From Bacteroidota bacterium (GTDB lineage Bacteria > Bacteroidota > Bacteroidia > Chitinophagales > Saprospiraceae): a stretch of 64,000 nucleotides of DNA. The first letter of the stretch is position 1. The number at the start of each line of letters is the position of its first letter. The notes beneath the pieces are model-generated. The model saw only the letters and a list, made by a program, of their open reading frames with translations. It was not told the DNA's origin and did no database searches. Below are positions 50,808 through 62,739 of the stretch, piece after piece. Location: contig CAUJDW010000047.1 of assembly GCA_963169455.1 (NCBI GenBank), forward strand, positions 1 to 64,000, given 5' to 3'. Made by a program: the position numbers and the translations under genes.

Positions 50808-53570
50808 TCAGGGCTTCGCCTGGCGCGATTTGGCGAAATCCCCGGCTTTGACGATCACCATCTTGCCCGGGTCCAGGTATTTGGCCATAGCGGCGTTGAT
50901 CTGTTCCGGCGTCAGGGCCTGGACTTGGGCTTCCAGGGCGGCGTCCCATTCCAGGGTGCGGTCCAGGAAGAGGTAGCTGTTCAGGGTGTTGGCCAGCGAG
51001 CGGTCCTGGGCGCGGTTTACCTGCTGGCTCTGCACCCAGCCGCTTTTGGCGGCGGCCACCTCTTCGGCGGTAAAGCCTTCGGTGCGGACTTTTTCGATCT
51101 CCTCCCGGAAGGCTTTTTCCAGGGCTTCCGCATTTTCGGGCGCATAGATGGCGTAGGCCTGCCAGGTAGCTGTTTCATCCTGGGCGTTGGCGAAGAAGCC
51201 GGAGCCCACGCCGTAGCTCAGGCCTTCCTTCTGGCGGATGCGCACGGCCAGGCGCGAGTTGAGGAAGCCGCCGCCCAGCATGTAGTTGCCCAGCATCATG
51301 GCCGGGTAATCGGGGTGTTCCTGGCCCATGTTGAAAGGCTGCGCGGCCAGGAACATGGCGTTGGCCTTGTCGGGCGTTTCCACTTCCACGTTCTCGGCTT
51401 TGGGCTGGTAGAATTCCTCCGCCATGCGCTCGTATTTGGCCGGGCTTTTCCAGTCTTTAAAGTTTTTCGCCAGCGCCGCTTCCACCGCTTCGGCATCGAA
51501 ATCGCCCACCACGGCCATGGTCGCCTGCGTGGCGCCGTAGAATTCCTTGTAGAAAGCCCTGACTTCATCGAGCGTAAGGGCTTTGATGGCGGCCACCTCT
51601 TCGTCGAAGGTCATGGTATAGCGCGGGTCATCCTTGCCGTACTGTTTCATCCGGCGCTGCAGCTCCAGAAAAGCGATGGCGTTCGGCTCGGAGCGCTGTT
51701 CCTCGATGGAGGCCAGTTCTTCCGCTTTGAGTTTGTTGAACTCCTCTTCGGAGAAGGCCGGTTTCTGGAGCATTTCGCCGAGCAGGTTGATCACGTCAGG
51801 CAGTTTGTCGCGTTCGGCTTCGATGGAGGCGAAGGCGCTGGAGGGGCCGCCGCCGATGCGGACGCGGGCTTTGAGTTCGTCGAGTTTGTCTTCCAGTTCC
51901 TGGCGGCTGTGCTCCGTGGTGCCCTTATCCAGCATCATAGCTGCAAAGCGGGCGGCGAGTTGCTTGCCCTGAAGGCTCTTTTCGGAGCCGAAGCGCAGGG
52001 AGAGGGTTGCGGTGACGGCGTCGCCGCGGGTTTCCTTGGGCAATAGGGCGTATTCCAGGGTTTCCTTCAGCGCTCCGCGGCTGGTGCGGTTTTCGATATT
52101 GCTATATGACGGGTCGAAGGCTTCCCCTTCGGAGATAGCTTCCTTGCCTTTGTAGCCCTCCACCATGGCGGCGATATCGGGCACGTTGGGGATGTCGGCG
52201 CGGTCGGGCGCGGCCTCGGGCAGGAAGCGGCCGACGGTGCGGTTGCTGGGTTTGAAGTAGCGTTTGGCCACGGCCTGCACCTGTTCCGGCGTCACCTGTT
52301 CGAGGCGGTCGCGGTAGATGAAGCCGAGGCGCCAGTCGCCCTGGGCGAGGAATTCACTCATGGCCAGGCCGACGCGGTCGCTGTTGCGGAAGGCGAGTTC
52401 AAAATCCTTCAGCAGGCGCTTGCGGGCGCGCTCCACTTCTTCGGCGGTGGGCGGGTTGTCGCGCAGTTCGTCGATGGTGGCCATCATGGCGGCTTCCGCT
52501 TCGGCCAGGCTTTTCTCTTTCAGCACATCGGCGGAGAAGTAGGCGAAGCCCGGTTCGCGCAGGCTGGCGGCATAGCCCCACTGGGTGCTTGCCTTGCCGC
52601 TTTCCACCAGCGCCTTGTAGAGGCGGCCGGAGGGCTCATTGGTCAACAGCTCCATAAGCACGTCCACGGCGGCGTAATCGGCATGGCTGCCCGGGCAGAT
52701 GTGGTAGGAACAGCTGACGACCTGGACGTCGCCCACGCGGCGCAGCTCGGCAAAGCGCTCGCCATCCTGAACAGGCTCGCGGGTATAGGTGGGGATCAGC
52801 TCCCGCTCCGGCCGGGGAATGCGGCCGAAGGTTTCCATGATCATGCCCATGGTTTTCATGGGGTCGAACTTGCCGGCCACGATCAGGTAGGCGTTGTCGG
52901 GCTGGTAGTACTTGCGGTAAAAGGCCTGCAGGCGCTCGATGGGCACGTTTTCGAGGTCGGCGCGGGCGCCGATGGTCGATTTGCCGTAGTTGTGCCAGAG
53001 GTAAGCGGTTGACAACACGCGCTCCATCAGCACGCCGCTGGGGTTGTTCTCGCCCATTTCAAATTCGTTGCGCACCACCGTCATTTCGCTTTCCAGGTCT
53101 TTGGCGGCGATAAAGGAGTTGACCATGCGGTCGGCTTCCATGTCGAGGGCCCAGCGCAGGTTCTCGTCGGTGGCGCTGAAGGTTTCGAAGTAATTGGTGC
53201 GGTCGTACCAGGTGCTGCCGTTGGGGCGGGCGCCGTGCTCGGTCAGCTCCTGCGGAATGTTGGGGTGGTTGGGCGTGCCTTTGAACACCAGGTGCTCCAG
53301 CAGGTGCGCCATGCCGGTCTCCCCGTAGCCTTCGTGCCGGGAGCCTACCATGTAGGTCACGTTGACCGTAATGGTGGGCTTCGACTGGTCGGGGAAGAGC
53401 AGCACGTGCAGCCCATTTCCTTCGAGGCGGTATTCGGTAATTCCTTCTACCGAAGCCAGTTGGGTGACGCCTTTCGGCAGGCCGGCCTGTTGTGCAAGCA
53501 GCGCAGGCAGCGATAAAACCAGCAGCGCAGGCAGCAGCAGGCTGCTTTTTAGTCGGGAATGCAATTTCAT
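50808..53570 (-). CDS. M16 family zinc metalloprotease, two-domain, secreted
   Basis: 920 residues. A signal peptide (SSLLLPALLVLSLPALLAQ) precedes the first M16 domain with the inverted zinc motif HLLEH (H89, E92, H93) and the distal Glu in VRNEFEMGENNPSG. The second half repeats the fold without the zinc motif, including the R/Y substrate segment GVGSGFFANAQDE. This is the pitrilysin/insulinase-type layout common in Bacteroidota periplasm. It likely degrades peptides outside the cytoplasm. It is a single-gene unit; the upstream gap of 215 bp separates it from a divergent toxin-antitoxin remnant. Confidence 0.95.
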   Translation of the reverse strand: MKLHSRLKSSLLLPALLVLSLPALLAQQAGLPKGVTQLASVEGITEYRLEGNGLHVLLFPDQSKPTITVNVTYMVGSRHEGYGETGMAHLLEHLVFKGTPNHPNIPQELTEHGARPNGSTWYDRTNYFETFSATDENLRWALDMEADRMVNSFIAAKDLESEMTVVRNEFEMGENNPSGVLMERVLSTAYLWHNYGKSTIGARADLENVPIERLQAFYRKYYQPDNAYLIVAGKFDPMKTMGMIMETFGRIPRPERELIPTYTREPVQDGERFAELRRVGDVQVVSCSYHICPGSHADYAAVDVLMELLTNEPSGRLYKALVESGKASTQWGYAASLREPGFAYFSADVLKEKSLAEAEAAMMATIDELRDNPPTAEEVERARKRLLKDFELAFRNSDRVGLAMSEFLAQGDWRLGFIYRDRLEQVTPEQVQAVAKRYFKPSNRTVGRFLPEAAPDRADIPNVPDIAAMVEGYKGKEAISEGEAFDPSYSNIENRTSRGALKETLEYALLPKETRGDAVTATLSLRFGSEKSLQGKQLAARFAAMMLDKGTTEHSRQELEDKLDELKARVRIGGGPSSAFASIEAERDKLPDVINLLGEMLQKPAFSEEEFNKLKAEELASIEEQRSEPNAIAFLELQRRMKQYGKDDPRYTMTFDEEVAAIKALTLDEVRAFYKEFYGATQATMAVVGDFDAEAVEAALAKNFKDWKSPAKYERMAEEFYQPKAENVEVETPDKANAMFLAAQPFNMGQEHPDYPAMMLGNYMLGGGFLNSRLAVRIRQKEGLSYGVGSGFFANAQDETATWQAYAIYAPENAEALEKAFREEIEKVRTEGFTAEEVAAAKSGWVQSQQVNRAQDRSLANTLNSYLFLDRTLEWDAALEAQVQALTPEQINAAMAKYLDPGKMVIVKAGDFAKSRQAKP

Positions 53571-53785
53571 TTTAAAACGAGGTTTTGGTTAGCAATCTGG
53601 CGTGAAGTTACGGCAATGCCGCGGGGAATGAAAGTGGAAATGCAGGGAGCGTCAGGAAATGGCAAATAATAAGTGGTGCATGATGGGGTCAAGTTTACTC
53701 TTGAATAAAGGCCGGCAGGGGCCGCAATGATCGAACTTTTTAATCGGAACTTTCGCATCTCACAATAAGTAAATTGTTCATCAAG

Positions 53786-53989
53786 ATGACAGAAAACAGG
53801 CTTAGCTCCCTGCAATTAGAATTGTTGAAAATATACTCTTTTGAGCCAACCGAAGAGGAACTTAAAGAAATCCAAGCTTGGTTGGCCCGGTTTTTTGCTG
53901 ATCGCCTGGTTCAAAAGGTTGATTCAGCCATTAAAGCAAAGCATATTAGTGAGGATGATTTAGAAAAATGGCTGAATGAACAGGATTAA
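53786..53989 (+). CDS. Small antitoxin-like protein
   Basis: 67 residues from ATG at 53786; a TTG four codons upstream is less likely. The sequence LELLKIYSFEPTEEELKEIQAWLARFFADRL followed by ISEDDLEKWLNEQD is the pattern of a small Bacteroidota protein usually found directly before PIN-domain toxins. The toxin start (ATG at 53976) overlaps its end by 14 bp, as in intact pairs. No DNA-binding motif is obvious. The toxin partner here is broken, so this is probably an orphan antitoxin. Confidence 0.78.
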   Translation: MTENRLSSLQLELLKIYSFEPTEEELKEIQAWLARFFADRLVQKVDSAIKAKHISEDDLEKWLNEQD

Positions 53990-54219
53990 GGTGGTTCTTG
54001 ACGGAGATATGGCTTGTCGCGTACTGAAGCCATTCTTGATTGCTTAATCCTGCTTCCTAATGTTGAATTGATTACCCCTTATTATCGCTGGAATCTCATC
54101 CCGGAAGACGAAGAAGATAACAAATTCAGGTTAAGTCGCCAGACGACTCAAAGTCGTCAGGCGACTAGGCCAAATTTGTGGATTGCGCCATCGCAGGCAA
54201 TGCAGATTTCGTTATCGGG
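53976..54219 (+). pseudogene. Remnant PIN toxin gene with deletion and palindromic insertion
   Basis: It starts MNRIKVVLDGD, a PIN opening, then jumps to AILDCLILLPNVELITPYYRWNLIPEDEEDNKF in another frame, so most of the central PIN domain (about 70 codons compared with intact relatives I recall) is missing. DNKF is followed by a 50-bp palindromic insertion, after which the reading KFVDCAIAGNADFVI resumes. The usual C-terminal strand is replaced by a second palindromic element from about 54220. It carries at least three lesions and is certainly non-functional. Confidence 0.82.
54121..54176. mobile_element. 50-bp palindromic insertion with 6-bp target duplication
   Basis: CAAATT occurs at 54121-54126 and again at 54171-54176, flanking a 44-bp insert. 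The insert's centre is a near-perfect inverted repeat, AGTCGCC-A-GACGACT (54134-54148) and AGTCGTC-A-GGCGACT (54152-54166), loop CAA. Removing 50 bp restores the toxin reading DNKFVDCAIAGNADF. This looks like a tiny MITE/REP-like element that moved as a unit. Confidence 0.78.
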
Positions 54220-54226
54220 CGGACCA

Positions 54227-54270
54227 CCCATGGCCCCGTGAACGGCGCCATGGGAGCATCCACAGCATCG
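54227..54270. repeat. REP-like palindrome downstream of moeA
   Basis: CCCATGGC (54227-54234) pairs with GCCATGGG (54247-54254); inside, CCGT pairs with ACGG. The tail GGAGCATCCACAGCATCG (54253-54270) matches the tail of the element upstream of moeA (55626-55643) at 16 of 18 bases. It may also act as the moeA terminator. Confidence 0.6.
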
Positions 54271-54290
54271 CTTCAGTGGGTTGGTTCTGG

Positions 54291-55487
54291 CTATCGATAG
54301 AAGATCAACGGAAAAACCTCCCCTTTTTTAAATACATCCTTCCCCATTGGCAACTGCAGGAACGCATCCGCATCCACCAGGTTGGCGAGGTCGCCGGAGC
54401 CATGGCCTTCGACGGGCAGCGCCAGGATGCGGCCCTGTTCGTCGTACTGCACTTTCACCTGCAGGAAATACGTGAGGTCCGGTTTGAAAACCACATCTCG
54501 GGCCAGCACGGCGCTGGGGTAAACCGGGGCCGGCAGCCCCAGGCTCTGCTCCAGCCAGGGCAGGAAGTAGCGCTGGGTGCACATGAAGGACGAAACGGGG
54601 TTGCCCGGCAGGGCGAATACGAGGGTTCCGCCGGGGGCTTTCCCGAACCAGAACGGCTTGCCCGGCCGCTGTTTGATCTTGTGGAAGCGCTTCTCCACGC
54701 CCAGTTCATCCAGCGCGCGCGGCAGGTAGTCGAACTTGCCTTCGGAAACGCCGCCGCTGAGGATCAGCACTTCGTATTCCGACAACATGGCCCGGAGTTC
54801 GCGCAGCACCTCCTGCATATCATCCCGCAGGTGCCGGCTGTCGGCGGCTATGTTGTAGCGGGCCAGGCTGGCCTTCAGCCGGTGTTCGTTGGAGCGGCGT
54901 ATCTGGTGGGGCAGCGGCTTTTCGGCGACTTCCACCAGTTCATCGCCCGTTGAGACGATAACGGTTCTGGGCAGGCGGCTGACGCGCAGCACGGCCTTGC
55001 CTACCGTGGCGGCCACGCCTATCTCGGCCGGCGACAGCCGGAGCCCCGCCGGAACCACCAGGCTGCCCTGCCCGCGGTCTTCACCCTGTTTATGCACATT
55101 CTGGCCCCAGGTGACCTGATCGAGCAGCACGCGCGCCTCGCCGCCGCTGATCTCCAGGTCTTCATAGCGGATGACCGTATCCGTGCCGGCCGGAAGCATG
55201 GCGCCGGTCATCACCTCCAGGCAGCTTTCCGGGGATCGCAGTTCCTGCTGTACCGCCCCGGCCGCACCGACACCTTCGATGGGAAAACTGCGGCGGCCCG
55301 ACTGGAAGGCATCGTAGCGCAGCGCAATGCCGTCCATGGTGACGCGGTGGTAAGGCGGAAAGTCGCGGTCGGCATAGAGGTTCTCCCTCAACACCCGCCC
55401 GACGGCGGCGTCGAGGCCTACTTCTTCTACGCCGAAATCTCTGATGGTTTGCCCGATGATGGCGGCGGCTTGTTCTACAGTGATCAT
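54291..55487 (-). CDS. moeA: Molybdopterin molybdenumtransferase MoeA
   Basis: 398 residues, the normal size. MoeA inserts molybdate into adenylated molybdopterin, the last step to the Mo cofactor that CO dehydrogenase needs. Motifs: FPPYHRVTMDGIALR near residue 45, EVMTGAMLPAGTDTVIRYED near 95, the MPT-binding STGDELVE and SGGVSEGKFDY, and the C-terminal ALPGNPVSSF. It is a single gene flanked on both sides by REP-like palindromes and lies about 30 kb from the cox genes. All conserved acidic residues appear present. Confidence 0.96.
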   Translation of the reverse strand: MITVEQAAAIIGQTIRDFGVEEVGLDAAVGRVLRENLYADRDFPPYHRVTMDGIALRYDAFQSGRRSFPIEGVGAAGAVQQELRSPESCLEVMTGAMLPAGTDTVIRYEDLEISGGEARVLLDQVTWGQNVHKQGEDRGQGSLVVPAGLRLSPAEIGVAATVGKAVLRVSRLPRTVIVSTGDELVEVAEKPLPHQIRRSNEHRLKASLARYNIAADSRHLRDDMQEVLRELRAMLSEYEVLILSGGVSEGKFDYLPRALDELGVEKRFHKIKQRPGKPFWFGKAPGGTLVFALPGNPVSSFMCTQRYFLPWLEQSLGLPAPVYPSAVLARDVVFKPDLTYFLQVKVQYDEQGRILALPVEGHGSGDLANLVDADAFLQLPMGKDVFKKGEVFPLIFYR

Positions 55488-55494
55488 GCTTTGT

Positions 55495-55643
55495 GGATAC
55501 TACTTGACGCTGTTGATGCTATGGATACTGTTGATGCTGTTGATGCTATAGATGGCTTGGGGGTATCTACTGTATCGAACGGCCCGAAGGGCCAGAGCAT
55601 CCTTTTGGTGCGGAAAGCGCCAAAAGGAGCATCCATAGTATCG
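55495..55643. repeat. Palindromic and micro-repeat region upstream of moeA
   Basis: 55495-55555 is a run of TTGATGCTATGGATACTG-like words. GGCCC-GAA-GGGCC lies at 55581-55593. CCTTTTGG (55601-55608) pairs with CCAAAAGG (55620-55627), and the tail is GGAGCATCCATAGTATCG (55626-55643). The tail links it to the element at 54227-54270 on the other side of moeA. No gene is seen in 55488-55735. Confidence 0.6.
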
Positions 55644-55735
55644 AAAATCCTCAAGAAAATTCTCTATCTAAACCACTTAGCTGCAAATATGTTTTTCTAT
55701 TCAGGCCCGTTTGCAGGCGTTCAACAAAAGTAATC

Positions 55736-56950
55736 ATGCCAGGTTTAGCACCATTGGAAATACGGCAACAATTTCCCCTCTTTTTCCACCATCCGGAACT
55801 GGCGTATCTGGATAATGCCGCCACCACGCAGAAACCCCGCATGGTGGTCGAGGCCCTGACGGCCTTTTACGAAAAGCAGAACGCCAACATCCACCGCGGC
55901 ATATACGGGCTGTCGGCCCGGGCCACCCAACAGTACGAGCAGGTGCGGGCCAAAATTGCGGAATGGCTGGGCGCCGCCGGCCCGGGCAATATCGTTTTCA
56001 CCAGCGGCACGACCGCCGGCATAAACCTCGTGGCCCGATCCTTCCTGGAGCCGCGGCTGCATGCCGGCGACGAGGTGCTGATCACCGCCATGGAACACCA
56101 CGCCAACCTCATCCCCTGGCAGATGGCATGCCGGAGAAAAGGCGCCAAGCTGTGCGTCATTCCCATGAGCAGGGCCGGCGAACTGGACATGGGCGCTTTC
56201 CGGGAAATGCTCTCCGGGCGGGTAAAAATGCTGGCCGTCACCCAGGTGTCGAATACCCTGGGCACGATCAACCCGGTGGAAGAAATGATCGGCCTGGCTC
56301 AGCGGAAAGGCATCCCCGTGCTGGTGGACGGCGCCCAGAGCGCCGCCCATTTCGCCGTAAACGTGGGGGCCTGGGGGGTGGATTTTTTCGCTTTTTCCGG
56401 CCATAAACTCTACGGGCCTACCGGCATCGGCATACTGTACGGAAAAGAAGAACACCTGTACGCCATGGAGCCTGCAAACTTCGGCGGCGACATGGTGCGC
56501 AACGTCACTTTTGAGGAAACTACTTTTGCGCCGCCGCCGCAGCGGTTCGAAGCCGGCACCACCCACATCGCCGGCGTGATCGGCCTGGGAAGCGCCGTCG
56601 ATTTCATCCGGCAACTGGATACGCCGGCCGTTCAGGCCCACCTCAAGGAGTTGGGGCAGTACGCCCGGGCGCTGTTGGCTGAGATTCCCGGCCTGCATTT
56701 CGTCGGCGAAGCCCATCAATCAAGCGCTATCGTTTCCTTCGTGCTCGATAAGGCCCATCCCCACGATGTGGCCACCTTCCTCAGCGCGGAAAATATCGCC
56801 GTGCGCGCCGGGCACCATTGCACGCAGCCGATCATGGATTTCTTCGGCATTCCGGGCACGACGCGGGCGTCTTTTGCCATCTACAACAGCCGGGAAGAGG
56901 TGGAACGGCTGGCAGCCCAGTTGCGGGAGATCCAAAAATTCTTCGCATGA
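55736..56950 (+). CDS. sufS: SufS-type cysteine desulfurase
   Basis: 404 residues. The PLP Lys is in FFAFSGHKLYGPTGIG, the cofactor-binding His region is AMEHHANLIPWQ, and the active Cys lies in AGHHCTQPIMDFFG. The N-terminal YLDNAATTQKP is the family signature of group II desulfurases. It removes sulfur from cysteine for Fe-S cluster assembly by the SUF pathway. Its stop overlaps the sufU start as ATGA. SufB, C and D are not in the window. Confidence 0.96.
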   Translation: MPGLAPLEIRQQFPLFFHHPELAYLDNAATTQKPRMVVEALTAFYEKQNANIHRGIYGLSARATQQYEQVRAKIAEWLGAAGPGNIVFTSGTTAGINLVARSFLEPRLHAGDEVLITAMEHHANLIPWQMACRRKGAKLCVIPMSRAGELDMGAFREMLSGRVKMLAVTQVSNTLGTINPVEEMIGLAQRKGIPVLVDGAQSAAHFAVNVGAWGVDFFAFSGHKLYGPTGIGILYGKEEHLYAMEPANFGGDMVRNVTFEETTFAPPPQRFEAGTTHIAGVIGLGSAVDFIRQLDTPAVQAHLKELGQYARALLAEIPGLHFVGEAHQSSAIVSFVLDKAHPHDVATFLSAENIAVRAGHHCTQPIMDFFGIPGTTRASFAIYNSREEVERLAAQLREIQKFFA

Positions 56951-57384
56951 ACGAAAAACTGAAACAACTCTACCAGTCGGTCATCCTGGAGCACAACAAC
57001 CGCCCGGTGCGCTATGAAAAAAACGAAGGTAGCACTTTTGCGCTGGACGCCTACAACCCCCTGTGCGGCGACCGCTTTCAGCTGTATTTCGGCCTGGAGG
57101 AAGGGAAGATAAAAGGCCTCAGCTTCCACGGTTACGGCTGCGCCATTTCCAAAGCATCTACTTCCATACTGGTGAAACACCTGGAAGGGCAGCCCATACA
57201 GAAAGCCCTGGAACTTTGCCGGGCCTTCGGGGCCGTCGTCCGGCCGGAAGCGCCGGCCGTGGAAGGCGCGGAGGAAGATTTCGAGGCCTTCGCGGCAGCC
57301 CGGGAGTTCCCGCAGCGGCTGAAGTGCGCCACGCTCAGCTGGGAGGAGATGGAGCGGTTTCTGGAGGCCGAAACCAGTGGATAG
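56947..57384 (+). CDS. sufU: SufU-type iron-sulfur assembly / sulfur transfer protein
   Basis: 145 residues from ATG at 56947, overlapping the sufS stop; a longer frame upstream lies in sufS. The three conserved Cys of the IscU/SufU fold are present (NPLCGDR, GYGCAISKAS, RLKCATLSW), along with the Asp in CGDR that marks the zinc site of SufU. SufU accepts sulfur from SufS rather than acting as a scaffold. The pairing with sufS is the standard arrangement where SufE is replaced by SufU. Confidence 0.93.
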   Translation: MNEKLKQLYQSVILEHNNRPVRYEKNEGSTFALDAYNPLCGDRFQLYFGLEEGKIKGLSFHGYGCAISKASTSILVKHLEGQPIQKALELCRAFGAVVRPEAPAVEGAEEDFEAFAAAREFPQRLKCATLSWEEMERFLEAETSG

Positions 57385-57393
57385 GAATACAGG

Positions 57394-58461
57394 TCAGTGC
57401 TTATTTTTTTTCATCGCTTTTTTATAGTTCCTGAGCATCTTGCCAAACGCCTTGTCCCTTTTTCTCTTCTCTGCAACGGTGGATTCAAAATGCGCTTTCT
57501 CCCGCTCCATTTTCAGGTAATTCTCGTAGGAACTTCTGTCAATTTCCCCTTTTTCAAGGGCTTCGAGGACGGCGCAACCAAGCTCGGCGGTATGCGTACA
57601 ATCCTTGAACCTGCAATTTTGAGACAGGCTGACAATCCTGTCAAAAGCCGTTTCCAGGCCGCCCGCCGCATCGGCTATTCCTACTGCTCTCATCCCCGGA
57701 TTGTCAATAAGTATTCCGCCATCCTCGAGAACGATCAACGCCCTGTGGCTTGTCACGTGCCTGCCTTTACCCGTACTCCGGCTTATTGCATCGGCCTTCA
57801 TGATGGCTTTGCCCGAGAGCTTATTCAGCAAGGTCGATTTGCCGACTCCGGAGGAGCCGAGCAGGCAATACGTCCTGCCTTTTTTAATAAGCCTTTTTAA
57901 TGCTTCGTATCCATCTTGAGTCTCGTTGCTTATCGCTATTGCCGGAACATCCTTAATCCGCAGTTTTATACTTTCCAGCAATTCCGCAATCCGTTGGCCA
58001 TCTATCAGGTCCGTTTTTGTCAGTATAATAACCGGGCTTACACCAGCGGAATAACAGATGGCCAGGTATCTCTCGAGCCTGTTGATATTGAAGTCTCTGT
58101 CAACGGCCTGAACCAGAAAAGCGCAATCGACATTTGTTGCTATGATCTGTATCTCTCCGGATTGCCCGGCGGCCTGCCTTTTGACAATGGAGAACCTGGG
58201 AAATATTTTGTGAATGATCGCAAAATCGGAGTCGTAAGTTAGCAGCGCCACCCAGTCGCCCACTGCGGGAAAGTCTTCGCGGCTTTGGGCTGTGAAGCGC
58301 ATATTCCCTGTTATCTCGGCTTCGAATTCCCCTTCTGTCGTCCTGACAATGTATCTTTCCCTGTGCTCCGCAATCACTCTGCCGATCTCGAAGCTGTCGA
58401 GGCCTTGCTTTCTTCTGAATTGCTCAAAGCCGTCGTTATATCCCAAATCTTCCAGGGCCAT
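57394..58461 (-). CDS. rsgA: Ribosome small subunit-dependent GTPase A
   Basis: 355 residues from ATG at 58459-58461, chosen because MALEDLGYNDGFEQF is the usual opening; a longer frame to 58530 has an unlikely N-terminus. An N-terminal OB-fold (residues about 40-110) is followed by the circularly permuted GTPase with ILTKTDLIDG (G4), GSSGVGKSTLLNKL (G1) and DNPGMRAVGI (G3). The C-terminal zinc-binding region has CRFKDCTHTAELGC. RsgA checks late 30S ribosome assembly using GTP. It is a single gene, convergent with sufU. Confidence 0.95.
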   Translation of the reverse strand: MALEDLGYNDGFEQFRRKQGLDSFEIGRVIAEHRERYIVRTTEGEFEAEITGNMRFTAQSREDFPAVGDWVALLTYDSDFAIIHKIFPRFSIVKRQAAGQSGEIQIIATNVDCAFLVQAVDRDFNINRLERYLAICYSAGVSPVIILTKTDLIDGQRIAELLESIKLRIKDVPAIAISNETQDGYEALKRLIKKGRTYCLLGSSGVGKSTLLNKLSGKAIMKADAISRSTGKGRHVTSHRALIVLEDGGILIDNPGMRAVGIADAAGGLETAFDRIVSLSQNCRFKDCTHTAELGCAVLEALEKGEIDRSSYENYLKMEREKAHFESTVAEKRKRDKAFGKMLRNYKKAMKKNKH

Positions 58462-61159
<2,698 letters not shown>

Positions 61160-61200
61160 CCTCAACGTTGATCAGGGCCTAAGCTGGAAATAGTATTGCT

Positions 61201-61229
61201 GCGGCGGAACCGAAATTCGGTTCCGCCGC
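61201..61229 (+). terminator. katG terminator hairpin
   Basis: Perfect 14-bp inverted repeat (61201-61214 and 61216-61229) with a GAAATTC centre, followed shortly by GTTTTGG. It lies 41 bp beyond the katG stop and is the likely transcript end. Confidence 0.75.
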
Positions 61230-61566
61230 TGGCGTTTTGGCGGTTATCGAAGAGATGGCCCTGGCGGGCCTTTGCCTTGGGTTGCTTGTTTTGGGAGTCG
61301 CAAAGCCGCCTACCTGAGGTGCTCGCACTGCCGGGCCTTATTGTGAGGGTGGCTGCCTCCGGCGCGGCCTAGATATTATTATCCACGCTCAGGCTGCGGG
61401 AAATGAATTTATGGGGCGGCCTCTCCTGATAAATATCTATCTTGAGTTCCTTATTGTTACTTGAACAAATCAGGATTATTTTGTCATGCAAGCTCGCATT
61501 TTTGTTGAAAGTTAAATATATTGGTTGTTGATTGGTTTTTTGTAATCAAATAAGCTACACTTTGTC
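61230..61566. other. Boundary between katG and the restriction-modification island
   Basis: 337 bp without a gene. The left part is GC-rich like the rest of the window; from about 61430 it becomes AT-rich, with runs such as TTGTTGATTGGTTTTTTG. That change coincides with the start of the methyltransferase locus and suggests an insertion boundary. No attachment site, tRNA or direct repeat was found. Confidence 0.5.
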
Positions 61567-62739
61567 ATGTCAAAATTCTCGTTTTACGAATTTTTTTGTG
61601 GAGGAGGCATGGTTCGGGCAGGCCTGCGAGAATCGTGGGAATGCGTTTTTGCAAATGACATTGATAAAAAAAAGGCCCATGCATATATTTCAAATTGGGG
61701 GAATAAGGAACTTGTTGTTGAGGACATTGGAAAAATCACCAATCAGCAACTTCCTGGCAGAGCAGATTTGGCCTGGGCGTCATTTCCCTGTCAGGATCTT
61801 TCTCTTGCTGGAAAGGGGAAGGGGCTCAATGGTGAGCGAAGTGGCACTTTCTGGTCTTTTTGGAAAATCATATCCCTTTTAAGAAAGGAAGGCAGGGCGC
61901 CGAAAATATTAGCACTTGAAAATGTTTACGGGGCAATTACCAGCCATCAGGGCAAAGATTTCACTGCTATTACTGAAGCGCTTTCAAAACTCAATTATCG
62001 AGTAGGTGCGGCAGTAATTGATGCTATTCATTTCCTCCCACAAAGCCGGCCGAGGCTTTTTATTGTAGCTGTTGATAAAAAACTTGACATTCCTGGCATT
62101 CTTCAACTTAGCTATCCTCATAATATTTGGCATCCGGGTTCATTGCAAAAAGCTGTAGCCCATTTCAATGCAGAGTTAAAAACCGACTGGATATGGTGGA
62201 ACATCCCTATGCCTAAGCAGAAGTCTATAAAATTATCAAATCTTATCGAAGTTGAGACAGCAGAGGAGGTATGGCATCCTCAGGACTATACGCAAAAGCT
62301 CATTGAATCAATGTCTTTGGTGAACAGAAGGAAACTGGAACAGGCTGAAAGAACGGGAAAAAAAATATATGGTGCTGCCTTTAGGAGGACTCGCAACGGG
62401 ATTGTCAGAGCAGAGGTAAGATTTGACGGAGTGGCGGGCTGTTTGAGGACGCCAGGAGGAGGATCAAGCCGGCAATTTATCCTTGAAATCAACGCGGGTA
62501 TAACCAGGAGCAGGCTGTTATCCCCGAGGGAATCGGCCAGATTAATGGGCCTTCCCGATCATTATAAGCTGCCTGTAAATAAGAATGAAGCATATCACCT
62601 GACTGGTGATGGCGTAGTTGCGCCAGTTATAACCCATTTGGCGAAATTCCTGTTTGAGCCGATTTTAAATTTTAATTATTTCGGAGAATCCATTAACAGC
62701 GATATTTATGTCAGAGGGACTCAATCAACTGTTGTCTGA
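61567..62739 (+). CDS. DNA (cytosine-5-)-methyltransferase
   Basis: 390 residues. Motif I (FYEFFCGGGM), motif IV with catalytic C75 (FPCQDLSLAGKG), motif VI (LALENVYGA), motif VIII (QSRPRLFIV) and motif X near the C-terminus (HLTGDGVVAPVITHLAKF) appear in normal order. The target-recognition region lies around residues 190-290; the recognised sequence cannot be predicted. It protects DNA from the partner restriction enzyme. It overlaps the downstream gene by 32 bp. Codon use and AT content differ from the housekeeping genes, consistent with transfer. Confidence 0.96.
   Translation: MSKFSFYEFFCGGGMVRAGLRESWECVFANDIDKKKAHAYISNWGNKELVVEDIGKITNQQLPGRADLAWASFPCQDLSLAGKGKGLNGERSGTFWSFWKIISLLRKEGRAPKILALENVYGAITSHQGKDFTAITEALSKLNYRVGAAVIDAIHFLPQSRPRLFIVAVDKKLDIPGILQLSYPHNIWHPGSLQKAVAHFNAELKTDWIWWNIPMPKQKSIKLSNLIEVETAEEVWHPQDYTQKLIESMSLVNRRKLEQAERTGKKIYGAAFRRTRNGIVRAEVRFDGVAGCLRTPGGGSSRQFILEINAGITRSRLLSPRESARLMGLPDHYKLPVNKNEAYHLTGDGVVAPVITHLAKFLFEPILNFNYFGESINSDIYVRGTQSTVV

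Noticed and set aside
54121..54176. Integron attC site
   Set aside because: No integrase and no conserved attC core sites; the 6-bp direct repeats and the restored reading frame fit a small transposed palindrome better.
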